DNA of 57,938 nt. Source: Paenibacillus antibioticophila (lineage in GTDB: Bacteria > Bacillota > Bacilli > Paenibacillales > Paenibacillaceae). The notes below the pieces were generated by a model. It ran no database searches. It saw only the letters and a list, made by a program, of their open reading frames with translations, and was not told where the DNA came from. Position 1 is the stretch's first letter. Every line of letters begins with the position of its first letter. Both the position numbers and the translations under genes were made by a program. Location of the stretch: positions 55,802 to 113,739 of the forward strand of contig NZ_HG005142.1 in assembly GCF_000455265.1 (NCBI RefSeq). Reading direction: 5' to 3'. Below, piece after piece: positions 35,378 to 44,504 of this stretch.

Positions 35378-36307
35378 CTAACGAGTCACTCCGCCTGAAT
35401 AGCCATTATTATTGATTCCGGCCGGTGTCATGCCTCTATTGTTAATCCCGCTCGGCTGTGTCGGCGCATAACCGTTCGGTCCAGTCATGGTTCCTGCGCG
35501 GGATGGAAACACCCGATCAATCATCGTCTGAAAGTCGGAAATCATATCCTGGAGTGCTGATCCGCCGCGGGATTCTGTAGCATAACTGCCGACCCTTGAT
35601 ACAAAGTCGGAATCATTGGATACATAGACATTGCGGATATTCGGGGCTGTCTTTTTAATCACATCGGTAACCTGATCTTTTACCTGTTGAGTCACATTGT
35701 CAGTCACCCTGCCGGCTTCCGTACCGTTCTCGACGCCATTGAACGTGCCGGTTCCCATGCCCCCATCGCCGCGATTTATATCTAATAAGCTGCCTGCCGT
35801 TCCGGAACGCCCTGTTAATCCGCGAGCCAGCCCGCCGTTCCCTCCGCTTCCTCGGGTCTCGGAGTTTGCTCCGTACGAACCGCTGGAATTCGTCATTCCC
35901 CGGTGATTATTGATCCCTGTTGACCTCCCTGTCGACATCTCCGATATGCCCGATCCTGTCCCGGGATTGTTATTGGTTCCATGAAGCGTCACCGCTACAT
36001 AAGCATCCCGGTCAGTCACGACGACATGAGCCGTTTGAATATCGCTCAGCCCGGCAACTTTGTTGCTCAGCGCAGGACTGTATTTCAGCGAAGTAATTCG
36101 CTCCGATTGACCGTTACCCGCGCTCCGCGAAAACAAACGATTTCCTTGCGGCAACGAATTTACGTCATAATTTCGTACGTTATTGTTTCGCAGGCTTTGT
36201 GTTTTGACATTATTGTTATCCGTACGAGTTCCACAGGCCGTCAAACCGACCATCCCGGCGATTAGAGCGGCGGACAATGATAAATGGACCATCTTCTTTA
36301 TATGCAT
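35378..36307 (-). CDS. YhcN/YlaJ-family sporulation lipoprotein
   Basis: 309 residues with a lipoprotein signal (lipobox LTAC, Cys at about 25). The family core is split: ITSLKYSPALSNKVAGLSDIQ and AHVVVTDRDAYVAVTL lie in the first 110 residues, while VTQQVKDQVTDVIKKTAPNI and VYVSNDSDFVSRV come after residue 210. Between them is an insertion of about 100 residues rich in Gly, Asn and Ser, and a similar low-complexity tail ends the protein. Relatives are found in the inner membrane or coat of spores. It converges with nagA. Confidence 0.85.
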   Translation of the reverse strand: MHIKKMVHLSLSAALIAGMVGLTACGTRTDNNNVKTQSLRNNNVRNYDVNSLPQGNRLFSRSAGNGQSERITSLKYSPALSNKVAGLSDIQTAHVVVTDRDAYVAVTLHGTNNNPGTGSGISEMSTGRSTGINNHRGMTNSSGSYGANSETRGSGGNGGLARGLTGRSGTAGSLLDINRGDGGMGTGTFNGVENGTEAGRVTDNVTQQVKDQVTDVIKKTAPNIRNVYVSNDSDFVSRVGSYATESRGGSALQDMISDFQTMIDRVFPSRAGTMTGPNGYAPTQPSGINNRGMTPAGINNNGYSGGVTR

Positions 36308-36412
36308 CGAAAGTACATTCCCCTTTCATAGCTATAATGATTACAGCTATAGAATGGCTCTCTACGCGAAACAGTATCCTGAAAAGTTTTGACAAGGAAG
36401 CCGCCGGGAAAT

Positions 36413-37396
36413 TTATAAACGATTGTATATCGAAAGCAATTGACAGCCTACGACCCGGATATCATGATAATGTTCTGCAAACTTCCTTCCCTCGATGCCT
36501 TTACGCTTACGCAAGGCGCCTGAGGTTATCAATGTTCTCAATACATCGTACAACGTATCGGGACTAGCATTACACAGAGGAAGCTCTGGGGGAAATGTGC
36601 CTATGAGATCCTCTCTAATAAAGGCGACCACGGGTTTTCCGAGTGCCATCGCCTCAACTGCAACCAACCCGTAAGATCCGCATAAAATTTGGTCTATGAT
36701 AAGATCGGCCTGGCGGTACAATGCCAGCGCTTCCTCACGCGCCAACTTCTCAACCCTGATGTATCGCAGGGGATATTCCAACTTCAGCTTGCTTATGGCT
36801 TCCTCTATCCTTTCCGTTCCTTTAAACAACGGATCTGTAGGCGCATGAATAATAAGCGGGCAAGATTCGTGTTCGTCGGGGTAAGCTGGAGAACTATGGA
36901 CAACATCTATAGCGAGAGGAAGAATACACACCTCTTTATAATAGGGTTTGACGTACTCGTAAACCTCATGGTCCTGCACGATCCCGATTGGAACATATTC
37001 TCCAACATGGGATAATCTGCGCTTAATATCACTCTCTTTAGGCGCATTTACGATACGAACGTAAGGATTATGGAGAGAAGCCATGCTTAGCATTCTGACA
37101 TCATTTCCCCAATGATGCATTACTATAGGCTTTCCCGCCTTTTGGATCAGCTTCAAATCATCCATGCCGGGGATCATCGTCATATTAAAGTGGAAGTGGA
37201 ACAAATCGAAGTAATTCAGCGCTTCACCAAAATTTTTCATTAACTCATATTGGTCCGTAAGCATAATATTTTCCGTATAATTCTGAAATGCTCTGAAATA
37301 ATTAAAGCCAACCGCTTGATGCCCGAATTTGCCCAGTTCTTTGCAAAATAGCCCTACCTGACCGCCGATTTCCATTGGAGCATGAACAATTTTCAA
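36413..37396 (-). CDS. GT4-like glycosyltransferase, paralogue A
   Basis: 327 residues. It opens MKIVHAPMEIGGQVGLF, which is shared in form by the genes at 41268, 42303 and 45063. Further shared blocks are IVMHHWGNDVRM, LIIHAPTDPLFKG and the donor-site helix IDQILCGSYGLVAVEAMALG, which replaces the usual E-x7-E start with CGSYG. The start is TTG at 37396 with AAGGGG upstream. It is divergent from a DUF4855-like gene 68 nt away, an arrangement repeated at 43298/43476. The donor and acceptor sugars are unknown; action in spore-surface or cell-surface glycan assembly is inferred. Confidence 0.8.
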   Translation of the reverse strand: MKIVHAPMEIGGQVGLFCKELGKFGHQAVGFNYFRAFQNYTENIMLTDQYELMKNFGEALNYFDLFHFHFNMTMIPGMDDLKLIQKAGKPIVMHHWGNDVRMLSMASLHNPYVRIVNAPKESDIKRRLSHVGEYVPIGIVQDHEVYEYVKPYYKEVCILPLAIDVVHSSPAYPDEHESCPLIIHAPTDPLFKGTERIEEAISKLKLEYPLRYIRVEKLAREEALALYRQADLIIDQILCGSYGLVAVEAMALGKPVVAFIREDLIGTFPPELPLCNASPDTLYDVLRTLITSGALRKRKGIEGRKFAEHYHDIRVVGCQLLSIYNRL

Positions 37397-37464
37397 GTCT
37401 GTATCGTCCCCTTCTACATATACATAGATCGATTCTCTCTAAACAAAAATGAGGTGACAAAATA

Positions 37465-38445
37465 TTGCCAAGACCAAAGCATCTCTGTGTCTTGCCCTGC
37501 GGGGGACTGCTGCCTGAGCATTTCGCACCGTGGACCTCATCTGACCTCGCCCCTTACGTTCATTATGTACCTGAGGAATTATCCGGTTCTAATGCGTTCA
37601 AGCCTCTGTTCGATGGCTTTATATTTAACGGAATCGGCTCTCGTCCCGGGCGCTTCATGTATCCGATGTACGCGGCATTTGGAGCGGCCGCTGACCAAAG
37701 TGATTGGCTTTTGTGGATAGATTTCCTTTTCGCCCCTGGCTGCAATTTGGATGCTTTAAACTCCCTTGCGGATCGGCCGCTTAATGTATGGGTGTCCATC
37801 CCTTATCCGCAGATGCAGTATACAAATTTCGGAAAAATGAATGGCCGAGAGCTTCATTTTATGTCCGCTAAAGACCGTTATGAAGCAGTTGAATGGTGGA
37901 TCGTCCAGTTTCTAGAACGATGGAATCAAGTGGGCAATGATTTTGATAATCTGGTGCTTCGAGGATTTCTATGGCAGAGGGAATCGATCGATAAGCATGA
38001 CGAACCATTAGTAAAAATGACCAATCGGTTTATAGCCTCTAAAGGCTATCATTCCCTTTGGCTGCCGCAGTATGGGGCATACGGAGCCGTGAAGTTCAGC
38101 ATGCTCGGTTTCGATGACGCAGCGATCCATGCCAACTATTACGGAAACGCCGGAATGGGCGTAGAATGGATTAATCATGCAGCAATCATGGCTAGATCCT
38201 GCGGGGCCGGGTTCCAAATCATTTGCGGAAAAGGCATTTTATATAACGATACTCATTTCCTCGATTATTTAAATCTGGGGCTTCCCGAGAAAAACGGCTA
38301 TGCCTCCAGCCATTTGCTCGTATACCAGTTTCCGAACCAAAGGCTGGGGGATTTATCGAAAAAACAACCCGAAGACTATGAACGACTATATGCATTTATT
38401 TCAGGGTCGTACTGCAAAACATCATATCCTGGAATAGACTATTGA
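37465..38445 (+). CDS. DUF4855-like protein, paralogue 1
   Basis: 326 residues without signal peptide or membrane segment. Conserved blocks shared with the protein at 43476-44498 are GFIFNGI, RFMYPMYAAFG, LWIDFLFAPGCNLDAL, NVWVSIPYP, LRGFLWQRESI, SLWLPQYGA, HANYYGN and ICGKGILYNDTHFLDYLNLG. Alternating strands with conserved aromatic and acidic residues suggest a TIM-barrel glycosidase-like fold, which matches what I recall of DUF4855, but no catalytic pair can be assigned. The start is TTG after GAGGTGACAAAATA. It pairs head to head with glycosyltransferase A. Confidence 0.7.
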   Translation: MPRPKHLCVLPCGGLLPEHFAPWTSSDLAPYVHYVPEELSGSNAFKPLFDGFIFNGIGSRPGRFMYPMYAAFGAAADQSDWLLWIDFLFAPGCNLDALNSLADRPLNVWVSIPYPQMQYTNFGKMNGRELHFMSAKDRYEAVEWWIVQFLERWNQVGNDFDNLVLRGFLWQRESIDKHDEPLVKMTNRFIASKGYHSLWLPQYGAYGAVKFSMLGFDDAAIHANYYGNAGMGVEWINHAAIMARSCGAGFQIICGKGILYNDTHFLDYLNLGLPEKNGYASSHLLVYQFPNQRLGDLSKKQPEDYERLYAFISGSYCKTSYPGIDY

Positions 38446-38459
38446 ATGGAAAGAGAAAG

Positions 38460-38492
38460 GAGGCCGGAGAGACAAAGCTCTCTTCCGGCCTC
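38460..38492. terminator. hairpin between convergent genes
   Basis: GAGGCCGG-AGAG / CTCTCTTCCGGCCTC with a two-base bulge, between the stops of the DUF4855-like gene and the Thr-rich gene; T-runs are poor. Confidence 0.55.
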
Positions 38493-38507
38493 TTCCGAGA
38501 ATAGTTG

Positions 38508-39062
38508 CTACACTACGGCAAGCGAGTGAACACGCAGTTCGCCAAGATACTCTCCGGCGGCACCAAACGGATAGGGTGCTGCAGTCGGTGCTGTTACGGT
38601 CGTTGTTACTGTGAATTGGACGGAACCTAATGGGCCAAGGGTAGCGAGCAAGAGTGTATCACCCGAACCAATAGCTACATTTTGCTTGTTTCCGCCATTG
38701 CTAAGGCCTGTAATCAGCGGCACAGTCAGAACGACGATTCCCAACAAGTTGATCGCTTCCAGTGTAACTGTCGAAGTGGCCGTTTCGTCAGCAGCATAAG
38801 CAAAAAATGCCGTAATCGGAAGGCCTACCGTAAAGACTGGAAGCAACGCGGCAGGAATCGAATAAGTGGACACAAATGTTACTGTTGAGCCTGGTCCGTC
38901 GAACGGAGAAAAGATGTAAGTCCCGTTCCCATTAATAAATGGCATTTCCGGATCTTTTGGTACGACGATTGCGGGGGTGGGAAGGGACCCAGGAGGCGCT
39001 CCAGTATCTGCCGTAACCACTGTATTAGCGGTTGTAGTGAAAGCATCCAAGATTAGAGCCAT
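38508..39062 (-). CDS. Thr/Ala/Gly-rich structural-type protein (candidate spore-surface protein)
   Basis: 184 residues with the start at 39062 (MALILDAFTTTANTVVT), which follows a perfect AAAGGAGGTGAATTC. It is very rich in Thr, Ala, Val, Gly and Pro, has no Cys, few charged residues and no signal peptide. Long beta-prone stretches such as TVTFVSTYSIPAALLPVF and VQFTVTTTVTAPTAAPYPF recall self-assembling surface proteins. It is flanked by sugar enzymes and glycosyltransferases and is preceded by a sigma-K-like -10. Hypothesis: a spore-surface protein that could carry O-glycans. No family is recognised. Confidence 0.65.
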   Translation of the reverse strand: MALILDAFTTTANTVVTADTGAPPGSLPTPAIVVPKDPEMPFINGNGTYIFSPFDGPGSTVTFVSTYSIPAALLPVFTVGLPITAFFAYAADETATSTVTLEAINLLGIVVLTVPLITGLSNGGNKQNVAIGSGDTLLLATLGPLGSVQFTVTTTVTAPTAAPYPFGAAGEYLGELRVHSLAVV

Positions 39063-39112
39063 GAATTCACCTCCTTTCTTCATAACTCTGTCAGACTTGT
39101 CATCCGACTGTA

Positions 39113-39122
39113 TAAGATATGC
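39113..39122 (-). promoter_or_regulatory. sigma-K-like -10 upstream of the Thr-rich gene
   Basis: GCATATCTTA on the minus strand matches GCATAnnnTA. The implied start is near 39105, about 43 nt before the ATG at 39062. No convincing -35 AC at the expected spacing. Confidence 0.45.
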
Positions 39123-39203
39123 AGCGGTACCTCCCCCTTGCTTGGTCAAATCATCTGAGCTTTCCGTGTAATTTTCAGCTCTCTGGCAAGTTGTCCTTGC
39201 TTA

Positions 39204-40523
39204 TCAAGTCAAGTTTCCGTGTCCGGCTCCGAAGCGATAAACGTTCTCTTTATTTCCCAGCGCATCCGTTACATTGCGCGTATCAAAAACAATTTGAGCG
39301 TGAGTGACAATGTTATCAATAGGAATAACAGAATGATCTGTCACAATGATAACGCAATGGGTATTCTTCAATATTTCTTCCTGAAGCTCAACGCTCCTAT
39401 AAGTTTGCCCCCCCGCTTCAATCTCTTCAATATAGGGATCGTGATAGCTGACATGGTGCCCGGATTGGGCCAGCAAGGAAATCAGATCCAGAGCCGGCGA
39501 TTCACGGACATCATTGATATCCCTTTTGTAAGCAACCCCGTAGATGAGCAAGTTTGCCTGATCGGGAGCATTATGCCGTTTAAGCAGGGCTTGGATTCGA
39601 TCAGCGACATAGTGCGGCGCCTTCCGGTTAACCTCATCTGCAATTTCAATAAATTTGCTCGTCAGGCCCGCTTTTTGCGCCTTCCACTGCAGGTATAGCG
39701 GATCGACCGGAATACAATGCCCGCCGATACCGGGGCCCGGATAATACGGGGTAAAGCCAAAGGGCTTCGTCTTGGCCGCTTCAATCACTTCCCAAATATC
39801 AATGTTCATTTCATCACAAATAGTTGCAAGTTCATTAATGAAGCTGATATTAACCAATCGATGGGCATTTTCCAGCAGCTTCGTGAACTCTGCTACTTCC
39901 GGCGACGAGACGCTCACTACACTTTCAAATACGTTTGCGTACAGCTCCTCCGCAAGTTTCAGGCACTCCGGAGTCAACCCGCTGATCACCTTGGTAATCT
40001 GCTCCACCTTGAAGCTTTCATTCCCAGGATCGATTCTTTCTGGGGAATAGCCAATATGAAAATCGATGCCTGCAGTCAAACCGCTGCCTTGTTCAAGGAC
40101 CGGTTTGATAACTTCCCTCGTTGTCCCCGGATAAGTAGAACTTTCTAGGATGACCAATTGGCCCTTTTGCAAATATCGGCTGATGTCAGCTACTGCTCTT
40201 TCGAGAATGGTCAAATCTGGTGAATGCTCTAAATTGAGCGGGGTGGGTACACAAATAATGATCGCATCTACTAAGGGGATACAGCTCATTTCATCGGTCG
40301 GGTGATAACGGTTCGTTTCCAGGCTTCGACTCAGCTCTTCATCTGTCACGTCGGGCAGATAGCTTTTGGCCTGAAGCAGCGCCCTGATTTTTCCAAGGTC
40401 TTTATCTACTCCGTACACGGTAAATCCCTTGGAGAGAAATAACAGGGACAGTGGCAGGCCCACGTATCCTTGCCCGATCACGGCAATCGTTTTAATCAAA
40501 TTCTTGGTGTTGTTGCCGGTCAT
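39204..40523 (-). CDS. nucleotide-sugar 6-dehydrogenase (UDP-GlcNAc/UDP-ManNAc dehydrogenase type)
   Basis: 439 residues. Rossmann motif IAVIGQGYVGLPLSLLF near the N terminus, the SPERIDPGN segment, and the catalytic Cys in PGPGIGGHCIPVDP. These enzymes oxidise C6 of a UDP-sugar twice to the uronic acid. The sequence is of the WbpA/WecC/VipA type rather than the UDP-glucose type. With the WbpD-, WbpB- and WbpE-like genes of the same locus, UDP-GlcNAc to UDP-GlcNAcA is the likely step. AAGGAGG precedes the ATG. Substrate choice is inferred from neighbours. Confidence 0.88.
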   Translation of the reverse strand: MTGNNTKNLIKTIAVIGQGYVGLPLSLLFLSKGFTVYGVDKDLGKIRALLQAKSYLPDVTDEELSRSLETNRYHPTDEMSCIPLVDAIIICVPTPLNLEHSPDLTILERAVADISRYLQKGQLVILESSTYPGTTREVIKPVLEQGSGLTAGIDFHIGYSPERIDPGNESFKVEQITKVISGLTPECLKLAEELYANVFESVVSVSSPEVAEFTKLLENAHRLVNISFINELATICDEMNIDIWEVIEAAKTKPFGFTPYYPGPGIGGHCIPVDPLYLQWKAQKAGLTSKFIEIADEVNRKAPHYVADRIQALLKRHNAPDQANLLIYGVAYKRDINDVRESPALDLISLLAQSGHHVSYHDPYIEEIEAGGQTYRSVELQEEILKNTHCVIIVTDHSVIPIDNIVTHAQIVFDTRNVTDALGNKENVYRFGAGHGNLT

Positions 40524-40559
40524 AAATACGTCCTCCTTGGTTCAAAATATAGCTAATAA

Positions 40560-41267
40560 TTATTGAGTTGATTTGATCGGTTTTCCCGGGTTGCCTGCTA
40601 CCGTTTCGCCAGGAGGAACATCTTTCGTAACGACCGTTCCCGCACCGACGACCGCTTGTTCACCGATCGTAATCCCAGGCAGTAAGGTTGCATTATTCCC
40701 TATTCTTGCGTGACGCCGAATAATAGGGCCTTGGTGAGGGTAGTTGCCGAGCCCCATATATTTATCGTTAGAGGTAGAGCAGCATGGACCAATAAAAACA
40801 TGGTCTTCGATCACCATGTCGCTGGTAATATACGAAGATGTTTGAACCGTAACTCTGCTTCCGATCTCCGTTTTCGGCTCCACGATGACATTACGGCCGA
40901 TAATGCTGCTGTTTCCGATGCTTACCCGTTCACGAATGCTGGCCATATCGCCTACAAACACATCCTCGCTGAGATTCACTCCGCAATAGATCACAACGCT
41001 GCAGCCGATTTTGACCCGGTCGCCGATCATTAGCGGCGGCAGGTCCACAGGCGGCTTTTGTGACATTTTGGGATTTGATGCAGGGCGTTTACCGAGAACA
41101 CACAGATCTCCGATGTGCACCCCGTTGCCGATATTCGTGCCCTGCTTGATCACGACAAAATTCCCAATGGCGACATCATCACCGATTACCACACCAGGCT
41201 CAATAATGACATGTTCGCCGATCGTAACATTCGATCCATACAAAATCTCTGTGCTCCTTACCCCCAT
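40560..41267 (-). CDS. left-handed beta-helix acyltransferase (WbpD-like)
   Basis: 235 residues dominated by hexapeptide repeats such as VTIGEHVIIEPGVVIGDDV and IGNNATLLPGITIGEQAV, which fold as a trimeric left-handed beta-helix that uses acetyl-CoA. The arrangement, including a loop PPVDLPPLMIGDRVKIG and the C-terminal GTVVTKDVPPGETVAGNP, resembles WbpD, the N-acetyltransferase of UDP-3-amino-GlcNAcA. Its ATG directly follows the stop of glycosyltransferase B (TAGATG), so translation is coupled. Confidence 0.82.
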   Translation of the reverse strand: MGVRSTEILYGSNVTIGEHVIIEPGVVIGDDVAIGNFVVIKQGTNIGNGVHIGDLCVLGKRPASNPKMSQKPPVDLPPLMIGDRVKIGCSVVIYCGVNLSEDVFVGDMASIRERVSIGNSSIIGRNVIVEPKTEIGSRVTVQTSSYITSDMVIEDHVFIGPCCSTSNDKYMGLGNYPHQGPIIRRHARIGNNATLLPGITIGEQAVVGAGTVVTKDVPPGETVAGNPGKPIKSTQ

Positions 41268-42302
41268 CTACAAAATGCTCCTTCCTAAAACCTCTTCATA
41301 TATTGAGATCAACTGTAAAATAATTTGATCTGCATCATGATGCTTCTTAACATAGGCGATGCCCTGTTGCCCCCGCTGCACCCTGAGTTCCGGGTGAAGC
41401 ACCAGCTCTTTCAAACCGTCATAAAGCGTATCCGGATTACAGGACAGAATCGGCAAGTCAGCCGGTAACGTGTCTTTAAGATCCGGGCGTATATAGCATA
41501 CAACCGCCTTCCCGAGCGCCATCGCTTCCACACTCAGATTGCCGTAAGCGCCGCAAAGCACCTGATCGATCACGATATCCGCCTCTTTGTAAAGCGCCAT
41601 CGCTTCGTCATGGCTCATCCCTTCGACAAGCTTGAAGCGAAGCGGAACCTCTTTCGCCAGTTTCTCAACCGCATTGATAATAAACTTGGTTCCCTTGAAC
41701 TCACGATGAGTCGGTGCGTGAACAATCAATGGCGGATCTGACTTTTGTGACTTCGGACTCGGGGGAGTGACGGAAGACGGAACGAACAGTCTGGGCAGCA
41801 CATATACTTTTTTTCCTTCTGCCGCATAGTAATCCGCCACGTAATGATACAATTCATAGTCCTGGACAATAGCCGCGGATACATGCTTGGCAAAAAACTT
41901 CAGGTTTTGTTCGATTTCCTCTTCGGGAAAGGAGGAATCCGTGTTTACATAGGGATTCTTGTATCCGTTCCATGCCTTCGCCCGCTTATGCGACCTAACG
42001 TCATTGCCTCGATGATGCATGATAACGCCTCTGCCAGCCTCGCGTATCATTTGAATGTCCCGCTTATCCTCAATGAAAGTATAGCTATTATGAAAATGGA
42101 ACAAATCATAATTCAGGATGCTGTATTCCAGCAGCTTAATGAGCTCATAGGATTCAATAGGGATCACTCGGTTGTAATTCAAATAGGTCAGAAAATAATT
42201 AAAACCAATGGCATGGATCCCTTTGTTCATCAAAGTATCGCAGATCAGGCCGACCTGTCCGGCAATCTCCACCGGAATGTGCATGACTTTTACTGATTCC
42301 AT
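41268..42302 (-). CDS. GT4-like glycosyltransferase, paralogue B
   Basis: 344 residues of the same family as the gene at 36413. It opens VKVMHIPVEIAGQVGLI and has LIVHAPTHREFKG and IDQVLCGAYGNLSVEAMALG. The conserved HHWGNDVR block is HHRGNDVR here: a Trp-to-Arg change in a position invariant in the other three, which could alter the acceptor. The ATG directly follows the stop of paralogue C (TAA ATG) with GGAGGAGGG inside the upstream gene, so the two are translated in series. Confidence 0.82.
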   Translation of the reverse strand: MESVKVMHIPVEIAGQVGLICDTLMNKGIHAIGFNYFLTYLNYNRVIPIESYELIKLLEYSILNYDLFHFHNSYTFIEDKRDIQMIREAGRGVIMHHRGNDVRSHKRAKAWNGYKNPYVNTDSSFPEEEIEQNLKFFAKHVSAAIVQDYELYHYVADYYAAEGKKVYVLPRLFVPSSVTPPSPKSQKSDPPLIVHAPTHREFKGTKFIINAVEKLAKEVPLRFKLVEGMSHDEAMALYKEADIVIDQVLCGAYGNLSVEAMALGKAVVCYIRPDLKDTLPADLPILSCNPDTLYDGLKELVLHPELRVQRGQQGIAYVKKHHDADQIILQLISIYEEVLGRSIL

Positions 42303-43298
42303 TTACCCTCCTCCTTTAGCGCTGTTATAAATATCCAGCAGTTTCGGAGTGATGTAACTCAAGCTGTGGTATTTCTCTACATAATAGCGACCGGCTATGC
42401 CCAGGTTATGTCTCGCTTCTGGTTGATCGATCAGCGTGGCAAGCACCGCGGATATCGTATCCGGATTCGCCACCACAATCGGCAACTCCGGCGGAAACTT
42501 CGCTCTAACATCGTCCCTGACAAAAGCAACCACTACTTTTCCCATTGCCATAGCTTCCACGCTCAGCATGCCATAGGTTCCGCAGAGAATTTGATCGACG
42601 ATAATATCAGCGGTCAGGTAGGTTTTCATCGCTTCCCGATGACTCATTTTCTCGATGGCGCGGTATTCAAACCTCTTCGTTCTCTTCAGCTCCGCAATAG
42701 CCTTCTCCACATATTCCGAGCCTTTGAATTCCCGATTGGTGGGGGCATGGATAATTAACGGATTCCGGTTGTCTATGGAAGGATAAACGAAAGGAATATC
42801 CTCAAGCTTGCAAGCCAGAGGCAGAATATGAACATGCTCGTAATAGTCCGCCACATGCGGGTACAACTCGTAGTCCTGAACAATGGCATGCTTGATATAC
42901 TTGCTCGTAAACATAAGATTTTGATGAATCCGTTCATCTGTAAAATAACTAGCAGGAATCTGATAGGGGTTGAGCAAGGCAGTGATCTTTTTAGTCCGCA
43001 CATCATTTCCCCAATGATGCATGACCATTGCTTTTCCATTCGCATACAGGAGAGGCAAATCGATATTATTGGCCAGAAATGAGTTGCCGTTGTGGAAATG
43101 GATTACGTCTGCATATCTGGCAATCGGATCCACGATTCTGATTAGCTCGTAAGCATCCGTTATATTGATGTCTCCGCTGTAGTTCAAATAACTGAGGAAC
43201 CAGTTATAGCCGTTGCTTTCATGTCCCGCCAGCCGAAGCCCATTCACCATGGTCTGCATTTGACCCGCAATTTCGGTCGGCACATGAACGATCTTCAT
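42303..43298 (-). CDS. GT4-like glycosyltransferase, paralogue C
   Basis: 331 residues with the start at 43298 (MKIVHVPTEIAGQMQTM) after GGGGAGGAGCATT; a ten-codon longer frame has no site. Blocks VMHHWGNDVRT, LIIHAPTNREFKG and VDQILCGTYGMLSVEAMAMG place it with the other three paralogues. It heads the unit C-B-acyltransferase and is divergent from the second DUF4855-like gene, as paralogue A is from the first. Confidence 0.82.
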   Translation of the reverse strand: MKIVHVPTEIAGQMQTMVNGLRLAGHESNGYNWFLSYLNYSGDINITDAYELIRIVDPIARYADVIHFHNGNSFLANNIDLPLLYANGKAMVMHHWGNDVRTKKITALLNPYQIPASYFTDERIHQNLMFTSKYIKHAIVQDYELYPHVADYYEHVHILPLACKLEDIPFVYPSIDNRNPLIIHAPTNREFKGSEYVEKAIAELKRTKRFEYRAIEKMSHREAMKTYLTADIIVDQILCGTYGMLSVEAMAMGKVVVAFVRDDVRAKFPPELPIVVANPDTISAVLATLIDQPEARHNLGIAGRYYVEKYHSLSYITPKLLDIYNSAKGGG

Positions 43299-43475
43299 AA
43301 TGCTCCTCCCCTCAATAAATGACTGCATTCTTCTGACATTATGATTTATTCATTTATAGAGACGGTTGCCAGTGCTCTGGACAAAATTGGATTGTTGTCT
43401 AGGTCATCCCTAATTCTGAGAACATACTATTTATTGATAAAAGAACAAAAAATAAAATGGCTGGAGTGTGAAAAG

Positions 43476-44498
43476 ATGATTCCTGCGTCGGCTAGTGGAT
43501 ATTTATCACCGCAGGCCTATCAATTGAAAAACCAGGTGTGCATGATACCGTGCGGAGATTTATTGAATGAAATGCCTCTAAGTTGGGATGAAAACCAATT
43601 ACGCTATTACACGAATTACATGCTGAACGGTCAACCGATTGACAGCTTTTTTAAGGGATTCATCTTTAACGGGATCCGTACAAAGAGTAATCGTCATTTC
43701 ATGTACCCGCTTTACGTCGGCTTCGGAGAGCCCTCGGGAAAAGCCGACTGGCTGGAATGGATCGACAACCTGTTCGCCCCCGGCGTCAATCTGACAGCCC
43801 TGCACCGGCTTGCCACGAGCGATAAACTCGATGTCTGGGTCTCCATCCCGTATCCTCATCAATTTCAAAAGGCATTCGGGGAAATTCAGGGGCGCAACCT
43901 TGACTTCTCGTCTAATTTGGACCGCTTTGCTGCAGTCATCTGGTGGATCGACCAGTTCAATGCCAGATGGAGCCAGCGAACCGATTTGCACAACAAATTG
44001 GATTTCAAAGGATTTCTATGGCAAAGGGAATCCATCATTCCGCAAAGCAATGACGATGGACTTATAAAATGGGTCAACGGAGCGATTGCCTCTCGGAATC
44101 AGCTCAGCATGTGGCTGCCCAATTACGGAGCCAATGGGGTGATCCAATGGCGCGAGCTTGGCTTTCATGTCGTAGCCTTGAACTCGAACTATACGGGAAA
44201 TACCGGCTATCAGACGAACTGGATTCTAAACTCATCCGGCTTCGCGAAATACTATCACTTGGGTACTCAAATTACGTTCGGCAAAGGAATGATCTACAGC
44301 GATTACCATCATCTCGATTATTTCAACCTTGGACTTCCGAATAAACAGAACTATATGAAAGACTCCTTCCTTGTATATCAATTGCCGAATCAAACCCTGG
44401 AGACGGTATACAAAGAGCGGATTGCGGAGTATATCCGGCTTTACACATTCGTTAAAGGCATCTATCAAAGAGTCGATTATCCAGGCATCGCATACTAG
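43476..44498 (+). CDS. DUF4855-like protein, paralogue 2
   Basis: 340 residues with the start at 43476 (MIPASASGYLSPQ), chosen because TGGAGTGTGAAAAG precedes it. The frame is open back to an ATG at 43341, which has no ribosome site. Blocks shared with paralogue 1 include GFIFNGI, FMYPLYVGFG, WIDNLFAPGVNLTAL, DVWVSIPYP, FKGFLWQRESI, MWLPNYGANG, SNYTGNTGY and TFGKGMIYSDYHHLDYFNLG. Soluble, no signal. It likely has the same activity as paralogue 1 on a related substrate. Confidence 0.7.
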   Translation: MIPASASGYLSPQAYQLKNQVCMIPCGDLLNEMPLSWDENQLRYYTNYMLNGQPIDSFFKGFIFNGIRTKSNRHFMYPLYVGFGEPSGKADWLEWIDNLFAPGVNLTALHRLATSDKLDVWVSIPYPHQFQKAFGEIQGRNLDFSSNLDRFAAVIWWIDQFNARWSQRTDLHNKLDFKGFLWQRESIIPQSNDDGLIKWVNGAIASRNQLSMWLPNYGANGVIQWRELGFHVVALNSNYTGNTGYQTNWILNSSGFAKYYHLGTQITFGKGMIYSDYHHLDYFNLGLPNKQNYMKDSFLVYQLPNQTLETVYKERIAEYIRLYTFVKGIYQRVDYPGIAY

Positions 44499-44504
44499 AA
44501 CGCG

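Noticed and set aside
43341..43475. 45-residue N-terminal extension of the second DUF4855-like protein
   Set aside because: The upstream ATG has no ribosome site, the paralogue lacks the extension, and a good site precedes 43476.
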